Shown piece by piece: positions 11,596-23,892 of a stretch of DNA of 64,000 nt (within the stretch, counting starts at the first letter, position 1; each line of letters opens with the position of its first letter). The position numbers and the translations under genes are program-made. The stretch is from Arenicola marina. Its lineage: Eukaryota > Annelida > Polychaeta > Arenicolidae. Under the pieces are notes generated by a model. The model did not search any database and had not been told where the DNA came from. It saw only the letters and a list, made by a program, of their open reading frames with translations. Location: NCBI GenBank assembly GCA_964019135.1, contig OZ025252.1, positions 44,056,959 to 44,120,958 on the forward strand, written 5' to 3'.

Positions 11596-13317
11596 AGGAT
11601 AACAATTTTACATTGTTTACATTTTTTATTCCAAGATGTCACTATAAACCCGTTCGTCAAAGTAGTAAAAGTGAGATCCGGCGGGTTTAATTCTGGGAGC
11701 ATTGCATCTGAGCGCTATTTGAAAATTCCCCAACGATGTCACGATGAAAGGTGAGCTTTGATGCAGTGCGTAGACATCTGTGGTCGAGGGCGTGTATTGT
11801 TTTTATTGTTGAGTGCGTTTCGTTGGCCAATGAGCAGAGAGAGTCCCAAGATAACAGCACGTGCGTTACCTTCCTCGCCCACAGAAGTTAAATTGGTAGG
11901 TGCGAAAACAAGCGGAAAAACTATGCCCTTCTACTATTTGGGGCGTCACAGCTCGATAATATAAGCGTGGAAACACAGGAGATTAATATGAGATATGAGA
12001 TAAAGTTGTTTTGGTGTGGCACGAATACTTTAACCACTCCACGTAATTTCGTCCAAGAAGGACAGAAAGGAAGAAATCTTCTGGCACTCTGGGGTCAGTG
12101 CAGGTCCAGCCAGGTATGTCAGTCTCACGTCTGTGCCTGTCTGTCTAGCAGTCGCTCTAGGGTCGCTCCAGGCCGTGTGTCCAGAACACAGATCCCTGCA
12201 CTCAGCGCCACAGGGCAGGCAGCCCGTGATACATCTGGTTGTCACTCACATATAAATGCGTCCCTTAACCATGAGAACGTAGACAGGCCCGCTGGTAGAG
12301 ACCCCGGTCCAGGCCCGCATTGCCACCACAGTGCAACTTTGAAATGTCGAACTACCCACTAAAGTAGAAAAACATGCATCCATTTCCGTTCGCTCCGCCA
12401 TGGATTGGTTGGTGGACAATATTGGGTCGGGATACACAAGCCCCGCCGCCGTGCCAGGGCCGGCGGGGGTGGGGGAGGGGGGGGGGGGGGGGTAGCGGTG
12501 TGGCGGATCCAGCCGATGTCGGAACCCGGATCTGATGCCGCATTTCATATCCGGATAATATATGGATATACGATGTAACAACTTTAATATGTGATTAGAG
12601 GGTGGGTCGGGGCCGGTTATAGTGGTGGGGAGGGGGGGAGGGGAGGGAGTTCTCAGGGCGACCATAGAAAGGGCATGCGGGGGGGGGGGAGATGTCAGTG
12701 CGACCATAGAGAGGGCATGGGGGTGTGGGGAGGGGTGGCGTATGATGACATGTCATGAATTAGTTGTAATTAACCTCAACATTTGTCTCTATGTGGTGCA
12801 TCCTGTATATTATAAAATGTAACATGTCTTTCCCGGTGTTACCCGCGTGAAATCTAATGCGGCTACACTTATCATACGGCTAAGTCTGGTTGGCGTGGTT
12901 ACTACTGACTGGTCTCACACTGACAACGCTGCATAGGCATAGGCCTATCAGATACAAGGGCGGATCCAGGGGCGAACCCCCCCTCCCCCCGACCCCACAT
13001 TCAATGAAGAATGCCGTTTATCAATGCAAAATTTAGGCCATCTGCGGCGTGGACTCTCCCTCCCCCCTTTTTGCAGAAAGAACGCCATCTGAGACGGTGT
13101 GGTTCCCCGCCCTCCCCCCCCCCCCCCCCCCCCTGGCCACGAAGATCGGTGGCCCCTCCGGTGGCAATTTTGTTCAGTCCCCGCCCTCGTTCGCAAGGGT
13201 GAATCCCCCCCCACCCCACCGCCTTGTTCTCTTTTTTGGAAGACTAAAATGGGATTCAGATACGAATCGTATGACGCCCCCCCCCCCCCTATATTTCAAT
13301 TGCATAACTTAAGTATG
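11596..13317. other. mostly single-copy stretch, no gene recognised
   Basis: Includes G and C runs at about 12477, 12679, 13114 (20 C) and 13277. 12640-12720 holds two copies of a gcgaccatagaRagggcatg motif. Short frames on both strands are rich in proline or glycine because of the homopolymers. No domain is recognised. Confidence 0.5.
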
Positions 13318-14030
13318 GATATATAAAATTGCAATACAGACTACGGAGCGTCTCGCTTGTCAGCACCTTCCTCTCGCCTTGGTAATTATCGCCAATCCTC
13401 TTGATATTTTTCTCTGATATATGATATATCGTGTTCCCATTCTAATCGACTATCTATATACAGACCCAAGAACTTGAAAGACGTAACCTTCTCGATTGTA
13501 TGTCCTGATATCTCTACACGCCTTCCAGCACATAGTATCTTTCGGGTTACTTAAATACCATACATTTAGTTTTGCTGAAATTAAGAGTTAACTTATTCAG
13601 TTGTAATCTCTTTCGTATCTTCTCAAATTTTGTGTTTAATGTTATATGAAATCACATCATTGATATCCCTCCCTAAAAAAAAATTTAGTCCTCAGCAAAT
13701 AAAATGCCGACAAGTTTAGTACTGACGTTGGCCAAATTATTAATGTAAAATAGGAAAAGTAATGGTCCTAGGATTAAACCCTGGGGAAATCCGCCTCTTA
13801 CACTTAACCTGGCTGATTTAGCGGTGTCATATGCCACACAGTGTTCCCTGGAATTAAAATAACTCTGGAACCACTTCCCGGCTATACCCCTGAACCCGTA
13901 TTTCTCAAATTTTGAAAGCAATATCTCGTGGTTTACCGTGTCAAACGCTTTCGAAAAATCTAGGAAAATACCCAAGGCGCATTTCTGATACGTCCTCTCC
14001 ACAATATCAAAGAAGGCTCCATAATATGTC
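13318..14030 (-). mobile_element. LINE (non-LTR retrotransposon) reverse transcriptase fragment
   Basis: The minus-strand frame 14002-13685 reads as the middle of a non-LTR reverse transcriptase. It contains LDFSKAFDTVNHEIL (the motif with the first catalytic Asp), then GFPQGLILGPLLFLFYINN (PQG motif), then FAED where the family normally has FADD. A stop follows directly. Further 3' (13675-13318), pieces in more than one frame read VEISGHTIEKVTSFKFLGLY and SETLRSLYCNFIYPYL. These match the usual RT-thumb region of CR1/Jockey-type elements. The endonuclease and the 3' tail are missing. It is a 5'- and 3'-truncated dead copy with a substituted catalytic motif and several frame breaks. The clade is inferred from motif style only. 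Confidence 0.88.
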
Positions 14031-15575
14031 AGCTATCCTTTTGAGCGTCTTATTGCACACTGTTATATCTGCCATAAAACTCAATCATAATATAAAGTGA
14101 AGCTGTTTATGTGATTTGTTATGCGTACCATCGTGTTGATGTATGTATATATATTTCTGTTATCTCTAGGCTGTTACTATACAATATTTGTACAGCTGAC
14201 AGTCAGATTAATGGGTGGCCGAATTTACTCATCACATTTCGTGAATATCTTCGATTCTTGCATAGACTCCACCAGGTGTCGCCACTGTCCTGGTAACCGA
14301 AAAATATATCGAAGACTTGCATCAATGTGGCATTTTCATTTCCTTTCCCTTTGGCGCATCCAGACAGGGAAAAAAAGCCAGTGAGATAAAATAACTTTCG
14401 TTATATATTATTATCGCGGCATACAGTATGAACTCGAGCCTTAATTACGGTTGGATACATCACTTTTTCCGGTTGTTTCGTATTCGTTGGCATATGTATA
14501 ATATGTATCTAGTGTAACATTTATATAATGTGACCATTTTGTGGCACGGATACAACGGGCCCGGGATAACGACTGCCTCGGTTCAGAAAGAACTCCATAA
14601 AGGGTAATAAAAATATGTGCAAAGAACAATGTAAAGGCAACACGCTTTGTTGTTGACACGTGTTGCTCGGAGGCTGTTGTACGCGGCACATAGGAAAACT
14701 GATCTCGCCTTTTTTTTGCGCTAAGTGACCCGATCTATGATGAAAGTCACGTCTCTCTGTCTGTCTGTGCGTCTGTTTGTCTGTCTTTGAGCCCCGGATG
14801 TAATGTTATTGCCGCACAACGTTGTGCGCCATGGCTTCGGGCGGAGTTCCCACGGCTAAATCTCAGAGTGTACGTTGAGGTCAAGGTCGAATTTAATAAT
14901 CATGAATATTACAAAAGACCTTCATCCGGGTGATGTGTTACAGCGATAGGCTATACACATCAAAGCCAAGGCTCAGCTTGCAAGCCCAGCCTGCTCTGGC
15001 CTGTCAAAGCGGTGGCAACCCATAGGGAATAAATAATGTCGGCGCATGGGTACACCGCCCGGTATACCGGTATATATATTATAGTTTATGGGATGTAGCT
15101 TCTGGTTACATAAGATCAGGTGGCGCCTAGCGGATTTTTTTAAGAAACAAATTAAATTTTTTTATGGGGGGCATTTGGAGGTTCCAATATCGAACCATGT
15201 CCCATCAGATATTAGTTCCTCCGGCGAGCCTGCACCAACTTTGCATGTCGGTCTATGTTACACGCAAATCGACATGGAATTCCGTGGTGCTGGTCTGTTG
15301 CCTATTTCTTAAGGACATACCTTCCATCAGTTTGTTTTGATTCATGGATTGATTTTTTTCGCTTCCAGTACCCCCCCCCCCCACCCTCCTCCATCGCCAC
15401 TCTAAGCTGAAATCTCAATAGCAGATGTATATGATTATTGAAGCCACCCCCACCCCATCCGTTAGTTAATGTGATCACCCCTTAGGTCGTCAGCCTTGCC
15501 TGCCCCCCCCCCACCAGCCCCCTTCCCCTTCCCTACCCCGTTAGTATTTCAGAGAGTTATCGTGATTGACAAACA
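14031..15575. other. no gene recognised
   Basis: AT-rich single-copy sequence with a gtctgtctg microsatellite near 14755-14790, a cacaacgttgtg palindrome near 14815, and C runs at 15371 and 15503. The 82-codon minus frame at 14441-14689 shows no recognisable domain. Confidence 0.5.
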
Positions 15576-18500
15576 GAACAAACACAGTACCAAAGATACT
15601 GGGGCATCCATCCACGGGGGACCCGATCCTGACACAAACACAGTACCAAAGACACTGGGGCATCCATCCACGGGGGACCCGATCCTGACACAAACACAGT
15701 ACCAAAGACACTGGGGCATCCATCCACGGGGAACCCGATCCTGACACAAACACAGTACCAAAGACACTGGGGCATCCATCCACGGGGAACCCGATCCTGA
15801 CACAAACACAGTACCAAAGACACTGGGGCATCCATCCACGGGGGACCGGATCCTGACACAAACACAGTACCAAAGACATTGGGGCATCCATCCACGGGGG
15901 ACCCGATCCTGACACAAACACAGTACCAAAGACACTGGGGCATCCATCCACGGGGGACCCGATCCTGACACAAACACAGTACCAAAGACACTGGGGCATC
16001 CATCCACGGGGGACCCGATCCTGACACAAACACAGTACCAAAGACACTGGGGCATCCATCCACGGGGGACCCGATCCTGACACAAACACAGTACCAAAGA
16101 TACTGGGGCATCCATCCACGGGGAACCCGATCCTGACACAAACACAGTACCAAAGACACTGGGGCATCCATCCACGGGGGACCCGATCCTGACACAAACA
16201 CAGTACCAAAGACACTGGGGCATCCATCCACGGGGGACCCGATCCTGACACAAACACAGTACCAAAGATACTGGGGTATCCATCCACGGGGGACCGGATC
16301 CTGACACAAACACAGTACCAAAGACACTGGGGCATCCATCCACGGGGAACCCGATCCTGACACAAACACAGTACCAAAGACACTGGGGCATCCATCCACG
16401 GGGAACCCGATCCTGACACAAACACAGTACCAAAGACACTGGGGCATCCATCCACGGGGGACCGGATCCTGACACAAACACAGTACCAAAGACACTGGGG
16501 CATCCATCCACGGGGGACCCGATCCTGACACAAACACAGTACCAAAGACACTGGGGCATCCATCCACGGGGGACCGGATCCTGACACAAACACAGTACCA
16601 AAGACACTGGGGCATCCATCCACGGGGGACCCGATCCTGACACAAACACAGTACCAAAGACACTGGGGCATCCATCCACGGGGAACCCGATCCTGACACA
16701 AACACAGTACCAAAGACACTGGGGCATCCATCCACGGGGGACCCGATCCTGACACAAACACAGTACCAAAGACACTGGGGCATCCATCCACGGGGGACCG
16801 GATCCTGACACAAACACAGTACCAAAGACACTGGGGCATCCATCCACGGGGGACCCGATCCTGACACAAACACAGTACCAAAGACACTGGGGCATCCATC
16901 CACGGGGGACCCGATCCTGACACAAACACAGTACCAAAGACACTGGGGCATCCATCCACGGGGGACCCGATCCTGACACAAACACAGTACCAAAGACACT
17001 GGGGCATCCATCCACGGGGGACCCGATCCTGACACAAACACAGTACCAAAGACACTGGGGCATCGATCCACGGGGAACCCGAACCTGACACAAACACAGT
17101 ACCAAAGACACTGGGGCATCCATCCACGGGGGACCCGAGCCTGACACAAACACAGTACCAAAGACACTGGGGCATCCATCCACGGGGGACCCGATCCTGA
17201 CACAAACACAGTACCAAAGACACTGGGGCATCCATCCACGGGGAACCCGATCCTGACACAAACACAGTACCAAAGACACTGGGGCATCCATCCACGGGGG
17301 ACCGGATCCTGACACAAACACAGTACCAAAGACACTGGGGCATCCATCCACGGGGGACCCGATCCTGACACAAACACAGTACCAAAGATACTGGGGCATC
17401 CATCCACGGGGGACCCGATCCTGACACAAACACAGTACCAAAGACACTGGGGCATCCATCCACGGGGGACCCGATCCTGACACAAACACAGTACCAAAGA
17501 CACTGGGGCATCCATCCACGGGGAACCCGAACCTGACACAAACACAGTACCAAAGACACTGGGGCATCCATCCACGGGGGACCCGATCCTGACACAAACA
17601 CAGTACCAAAGACACTGGGGCATCCATCCACGGGGAACCCGAACCTGACACAAACACAGTACCAAAGACACTGGGGCATCCATCCACGGGGGACCCGATC
17701 CTGACACAAACACAGTACCAAAGACACTGGGGCATCCATCCACGGGGGACCCGATCCTGACACAAACACAGTACCAAAGACACTGGGGCATCCATCCACG
17801 GGGGACCCGATCCTGACACAAACACAGTACCAAAGACACTGGGGCATCCATCCACGGGGGACCCGATCCTGACACAAACACAGTACCAAAGACACTGGGG
17901 CATCCATCCACGGGGGACCCGATCCTGACACAAACACAGTACCAAAGACACTGGGGCATCCATCCACGGGGGACCCGATCCTGACACAAACACAGTACCA
18001 AAGACACTGGGGCATCCATCCACGGGGGACCCGATCCTGACACAAACACAGTACCAAAGATACTGGGGCATCCATCCACGGGGGACCCGATCCTGACACA
18101 AACACAGTACCAAAGACACTGGGGCATCCATCCACGGGGGACCCGATCCTGACACAAACACAGTACCAAAGACACTGGGGCATCCATCCACGGGGGACCC
18201 GATCCTGACACAAACACAGTACCAAAGACACTGGGGCATCCATCCACGGGGAACCCGATCCTGACACAAACACAGTACCAAAGATACTGGGGCATCCATC
18301 CACGGGGGACCGGATCCTGACACAAACACAGTACCAAAGATACTGGGGCATCCATCCACGGGGGACCGGATCCTGACACAAACACAGTACCAAAGATACT
18401 GGGGCATCCATCCACGGGGGACCCGATCCTGACACAAACACAGTACCAAAGATACTGGGGCATCCATCCACGGGGAACCCGATCCTGACACAAACACAGT

Positions 18501-18993
18501 ACCAAAGACACTGGGGCATCCATCCACGGGGGACCCGATCCTGACACAAACACAGTACCAAAGACACTGGGGCATCCATCCACGGGGGACCCGATCCTGA
18601 CACAAACACAGTACCAAAGACACTGGGGCATCCATCCACGGGGGACCCGATCCTGACACAAACACAGTACCAAAGACACTGGGGCATCCATCCACGGGGG
18701 ACCCGATCCTGACACAAACACAGTACCAAAGACACTGGGGCATCCATCCACGGGGAACCCGATCCTGACACAAACACAGTACCAAAGACACTGGGGCATC
18801 CATCCACGGGGGACCCGATCCTGACACAAACACAGTACCAAAGATACTGGCGCATCCATCCACGGGGAACCCGATCCTGACACAAACACAGTACCAAAGA
18901 CACTGGGGCATCCATCCACGGGGAACCCGATCCTGACACAGACACAGTACCAAAGACACTGGGGCATCCATCCACGGGGGACCCGAACCTGAC
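15576..18993. repeat. 56-bp minisatellite array, 60 periods in perfect phase
   Basis: The unit is 56 bp and includes cacaaacacagtaccaaaga, cactggggcatccatccacg and ggggacccgatcctga. The ggggcatcc element at 15601 recurs at 18961, exactly 60 x 56 bp later, so there is no net insertion or deletion over 3.36 kb. Variation is limited to a few positions (gacact/gatact, gggggac/ggggaac, cccgatc/ccggatc/cccgaac). Because 56 is not a multiple of 3 and the minus strand of the unit lacks stops, all three minus frames stay open for over 1,100 codons. None looks like a gene. Confidence 0.98.
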
Positions 18994-19650
18994 CTGTCCA
19001 CTTCCCCCAAACCTCTCTCTCTCAGTTCATCATTGTCGGTCGGTACTTAAAAATATAAATTTAAGCACTTAAAAATATAAATCAGATCCTTACTGCAGTC
19101 TTACTGATTGCATAAGTTGTAATATATAGTGTGCACTGAATAAGAAGCATATTGTAAAAGACAAAATGATATATCTAAATTTCAGCATTGAGAGTGACGG
19201 CAAAGCTATAATACGCACAGACTGAGATGCAACTGATTCCTGGGCCCCGTGTTTTCCCAGAGTAGCCTCGTGTGTGGCGTCATTGTGTCATCCACATTCT
19301 GACAGCTCGGCCCTTTTTGCCTTTTAACATGGAAGATAGTTTTGATGAGAAGGCATTTATCCGACGAGGCATCTAGTAAATAAAAAAAATATGAAAGAAA
19401 ACGAACCGGCAAAGTGGCAAGTTGTCGTGTGAGAAGCTGTAAGAGAGCGCCAACCTCTGTGACGTCATGTGCGGCACCGTCTGTGACGTCATGCGTGGAC
19501 CCGTCCCGGTCAGATCACTCTCTACTAGTCGACAATCCGCGTTGCCGTTATATATGATGTTGCATTGAGCCACTTAATTCGTAATATGAAGGCTCAACCG
19601 GGAGAAATAACCTTCTGTGACAATGACACAGGGTAAGATGAAACGTGCAC
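18994..19650. other. no gene seen; two TGACGTCA sites
   Basis: Single-copy sequence. Perfect cAMP-response-element palindromes lie at 19460-19467 and 19484-19491, 24 bp apart in a near-duplicated ctgtgacgtcatg context. No adjacent gene is seen. Confidence 0.5.
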
Positions 19651-19735
19651 CAGGTGCAGGCAGCAGTGTTGAATCTCACGACCTGTTGGTTCCCAGCTCA
19701 GCCCGCTTGCCCACTGGGCTAGAGACCGAGGCCCG
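19651..19735 (-). repeat. tRNA-like SINE head
   Basis: The minus strand has tctctagcccagtgggcaag (A-box-like), then a region ending in gtgagattcaacac (degenerate B box). This spacing suits a tRNA-derived SINE head. No body or tail is clear. Confidence 0.45.
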
Positions 19736-19851
19736 TTCTAATAAAAAAATGGCACCTATAAAAATGGCATTTCGCTGTGTTCCAAACGCACTGTGTGCAT
19801 TACCTGTTGTGTGATACTGTTGATCTGTTGATGGAGCTCCAGCCAACCTGA

Positions 19852-19956
19852 GAGGCATGTCTGCACCTGGTCAGTGATTGGCTTAGGAGGCATGTCTGCA
19901 CCCGGTCAGTGATGGGCTTGGGAGGCATGGCTGCACCTGGTCAGTGATTGGCCTGG
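19852..19956. repeat. 35-bp repeat, three copies
   Basis: Three tandem copies of gaggcatgtctgcacctggt followed by cagtgattggcttag, about 90 percent alike. Confidence 0.92.
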
Positions 19957-20385
19957 GATCCTGTAACACTGTTCCTAAGAAGCTGAAGCCGAGGCCGGGT
20001 GGGTGCAGGAGAACCACGTGACGCTGAGTCAGCAGCGTGAGAGGTCACTCGGGGCCATAGTGAATGTTACATGAGACTGGTGGCGAATACGAAGCCAGAA
20101 AAAGTCTTCTTGTAGCATTAAGAAACATTCCCAGCGCATTGAATGTTCGTTGGAAAGTCGTGTTGTGCAACATATGGTGGGGGGGGGGGGGGGGGCATAT
20201 AGCGACGTAATTTATTTCCGTTGTCAATAAATTAGTTTAGAACGATGGCAGGAAGCTCTGAACCCGGCCTGTGTATAAGTAAATGTGCCATGTGGCTCTT
20301 TTCTCAATATTTGAACATTTGTGAGCCGTGAAAAATATTTTTTATTGCTGCTTAACGTTCAAAGTTCAACTGTATAACAAGAAGC

Positions 20386-20742
20386 TGTACGATACAGCAC
20401 TGACTGATGCCCACGCTCTGTACGATACAGCACTGACTGATGCCCACGTGTACGATACAGCACTGACTGATGCCCACGTGTACGAAACAGCGCTGACTGA
20501 CGCCCACGCTCTGTACGATACAGCACTGACTGACGCCCACGCTCTGTACGATACAGCACTGACTGACGCCCACGCTCTGTACGATACAGCACTGACTGAC
20601 GCCCACGCTCTTATCACAGTGGACTTATTCTGTTATACAGCACTGACTGATGCCCACGCTCTTATCACAGTGGACTTATTCTGTTATACAGCACTGACTG
20701 ATGCCCACGCTCTTATCACAGTGGACTTATTCTGTTATACAG
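20386..20742. repeat. composite 33-bp to 51-bp tandem array
   Basis: The first part has units of 33 bp (30 in shortened ones): tacgatacagcactgactga followed by tgcccacgctctg. The last three units are 51 bp because an 18-bp piece (tcacagtggacttattct) has been added to the same core. This records a change of repeat length within one array. A 161-codon plus frame crosses it, but it is open only because 33 and 51 are both multiples of 3. Confidence 0.93.
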
Positions 20743-21424
20743 CGCGACACACCGCTTCTCTCGTATCACGTAAATTACATATTAGGTTGAAGCCAATGGT
20801 TTCCTTTTCTTAATAAGAACGTTATTTTTAACGACGTGATACAAAACTCAAATGCTCGTATTTTGTTTTTGCGGTCTCCTCAGATTACTTATTCCCAGCG
20901 TGTTCTACTATGTGCAACCTTAACCGCCCTACCCACTCCACTCACGTTACCCCGACTGGTCCGCTCAGTTGTCGCTTGGCTACCGTAACTACCGTAATAA
21001 CTACCGTATTAACTACCGTAATACCTACCACATTGACTACCACGCACTCGCATCACGTAATATTTAATTACATCTGAGCACGAACGAGAAGACTTACATT
21101 TTACTTTTGATGCTTAGCATATGACAGATTTTATGAACAGGAGCTAGAGTAATAAGCCTAATAACCTCTAATAGGAAGTCGGTGCCAATGATGATAGTTA
21201 TGCCCCAGCAGAAGAAATTTATCCAGTGTACGGTATCGCTATAAGCCTTTCTTTAGCCGGTGTTGCCCACTTCCAGTTTGAAAACTGTCTCCTAGGCAAC
21301 GTATCATGGAAGGTGCAACTGGCTCGCTTTGTTCTACTTTCTGCAAATCTATTTTGGAAGTTTGTGACGTCATCACAATGTAAGATCAGATCCCGTAATC
21401 TCGAATACGAACGGAACCTTCAGC
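20743..21424. other. no gene seen
   Basis: AT-rich single-copy sequence. 20985-21045 repeats a ctaccgtaat motif about five times. A TGACGTCA site lies at 21365-21372. Confidence 0.5.
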
Positions 21425-21535
21425 TATGTTTCTATCGCGCTGTCGGATTGGTTACATTCCGTTGTGTTTGTATCACGCTGTCGGATTGGTTACATTCCGT
21501 CATGGTTGTATCACGCTGTCGGATTGGTTACAGCC
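21425..21535. repeat. 38-bp repeat, three copies
   Basis: Three tandem copies around cgctgtcggattggttac. Each contains attgg, the reverse CCAAT-box sequence. Confidence 0.88.
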
Positions 21536-21667
21536 CCAGGGGGTATCAGAATACATGTGTAATCTCCATCCAGTCCTAACGCCAGATATTTCATGCTCGC
21601 CTCCAACCGAGAAGACCATCCCTCCATAACTACCCACTCTTAACAACGACTACCTGTCACGACCAAC

Positions 21668-21968
21668 CATCCATATAACGACCACCCGTCCATAACGACC
21701 ACCCGTCCATAATTACCATCCGTCCATAACGACCACCCGTCCATAACGATCACTCGTCCATAACGACTACCCGTCCATAACGATCACCCGTCCATGACGA
21801 CCACCCGTCCATAACGACCACCCTGCCATAACGACCACCCGTCCATAACGACCCCCCCGTCCATAACGACCACATGTCCATAACGACCACCCGGTCATAA
21901 CGACCACTCATCCGTAACGACCTCCCGTCCATACGGACCACCCGTACATAACGACCACCCGTCTATGG
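21668..21968. repeat. 17-bp minisatellite array
   Basis: About 17 units of ccgtccataacgaccac with point variants. Confidence 0.93.
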
Positions 21969-23211
21969 CGACCACTTTCCACGGCGCTCGCTCAGTGCAC
22001 GAATGTGGATACCTTTACAGACGGTTCTGTTCATGTTTTGCGTACTCTTCCTGGTCTATGTTGTTTCTGTAACGAACTAACATTGATGCTTCAGCAGTTT
22101 TAGTAAATGTTATTTGCTGAGGAAGAGACTGACGTACACAAGCTGCACCAAAACTGTGAAGGAAGCGAGCGGAAGAATCCTATTGGACCATACTCAAGGT
22201 CGCGGCCTTGATGTTTCAAGTATGAGAGATAAAGGAAAGACGAAAGACAAACAACTCTGGGGAGGTTTTCGCGGTCGGCAAACAAAGAATGAGATAGGGA
22301 TACGCGTTTACCGGGGCTTCACTAAAAGAAACGTTTGGCTAGAGGGAAGGCTCGAGTGCAGTGCTAGCTAGAGTGTAGTGCTCAAGGATTATTTATTGCA
22401 GTGTCAATCACCGACGGCTTGGTGAATAAAGTGCTAGAGGTGGCGGGGGTGGGGGGGGGGGGGAGGAGGGCTAGATGGGGTGGATCGAGGGAAGGATGCT
22501 GATCCAGAAAAAAAGATGTGATCCATAACCTTGTGGCAGTAACATGGCACGGCTGAGTTCAGCTCAAGCAGTCTACTCCTAGTACTAATAGTCATGCTGT
22601 CAGTTTCAGTCAGCCGAAGGATATCATTGGAAAAGGTTACAAGGTTTTGTGCGTTAATTATGTTCGTCATCGTAAGGCTAAATAAATTACATGGGTACGC
22701 GTAAAATCGGGATAACCCATCAAATTGCTTGGACTGACTAATGAACGGAAAATACGCAGTGAGGGGGAATCCTTGCGCTCACTAACTCTATGGACTTGTA
22801 GATGCCGCGTTGGAACATCGATGCATGCATGGGTTTACGCCATATCTGTGCGTACAAACTGGGCAAAAAACCCTGCCCGGCCATCAAGTTGTAAACCTCT
22901 TTAAAGAAATAAAACTTAAATAGAAAATAAAGGGGCCATCAAGGAATTAGCACGGACACTATGCTCCACTCCCCCCAGCCCCGTACCCATGCGCGGGTCA
23001 TGTGATACCACCAACTGACTTTTGACTTACCGAGACACTCGTCAGATTTTTATGCCAAACCCAAAACAAAACGTTGAAAACATCTCCGCGGGTCAAAATT
23101 TGTATCTAAGTCATTTTTCTTATCATAACGCCACCGAAATTTAGTTACCCTGCGCAGACCGGTCATTAATCCAGCATGCATCGTCATTGGCCACAATCCA
23201 TGAACTCTCTG
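21969..23211. other. no gene recognised
   Basis: Mixed single-copy sequence, with a G run at about 22451. No open frame resembles a known protein. Confidence 0.5.
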
Positions 23212-23712
23212 TCCCGTCATACTTTCGCCATAAACTCTCTTTCGTGTTCTACTTTTGCCGTAAATTATGTTGTGATACTTTCGCAGTAAACTCTCTGTCG
23301 TGTCATACTTTCCCAGCGAACACACAACGTTCACACAACGTTGGTTTTTGGTTGTAATCACGTCATCTCAAAGTTAACATCAGGACAACGTTGTTGCAAC
23401 GTTTGTCGCAAACATAGAACTAATATTTTCTAGCCTATATTCCACAAAAATAAAAACCTTGCCATGTGTAGTGACTAATAAAATTGGCTACGTGTAAGAG
23501 TTATCAATACAAAATGGTGAGAAGTCGGGATTTGTTGAATACTTTGGCCGAAAAAAGTCTCTCGTGTAACACTTTCGTCGTAAAAACGGACGGTTTAGTA
23601 CGTTCGCCAAAAGAAATCTCTCGGGCAATACTTTCGCCAAAAGATGTCTCTCGTGTAATAATTTCGCCAAAAGAAATCTCTCGTGAAATACTTTCGCCGA
23701 AAGTAGTCTCTC
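23212..23712. repeat. diverged 30-bp repeats in two blocks
   Basis: Blocks 23212-23310 and 23550-23712 each contain 3-6 diverged units built on tctctcgtgt and atactttcgcc. Between them 23325-23415 has four aacgtt palindromes (for example caacgttgttgcaacgtt). The two blocks look like remnants of one older array split by an insertion. Confidence 0.7.
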
Positions 23713-23892
23713 ATATATATGTTATATGTTATCTCGATATGTTGCCTATGGAATGGGCAACACCGGCTAAAGAAAGGCTTATAGCGATACCGTACACTGG
23801 ATAAATTACTTCGTATTAAAATATAGACCTAATTTAAACACGGTTTTGACAAAGTATTTAAGCGCCGTCAGTGGTGGAAAATGTTTGCGCTT

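Noticed and set aside
14441-14689. An 82-codon minus frame next to the LINE fragment
   Set aside because: It does not continue the LINE and shows no transposon or host motif.
15541-19010. Three overlapping minus-strand open frames of over 1,100 codons
   Set aside because: They follow from a 56-bp unit with no minus-strand stop. All three frames show the same peptide set in rotation, with no start context, domain or signal peptide.
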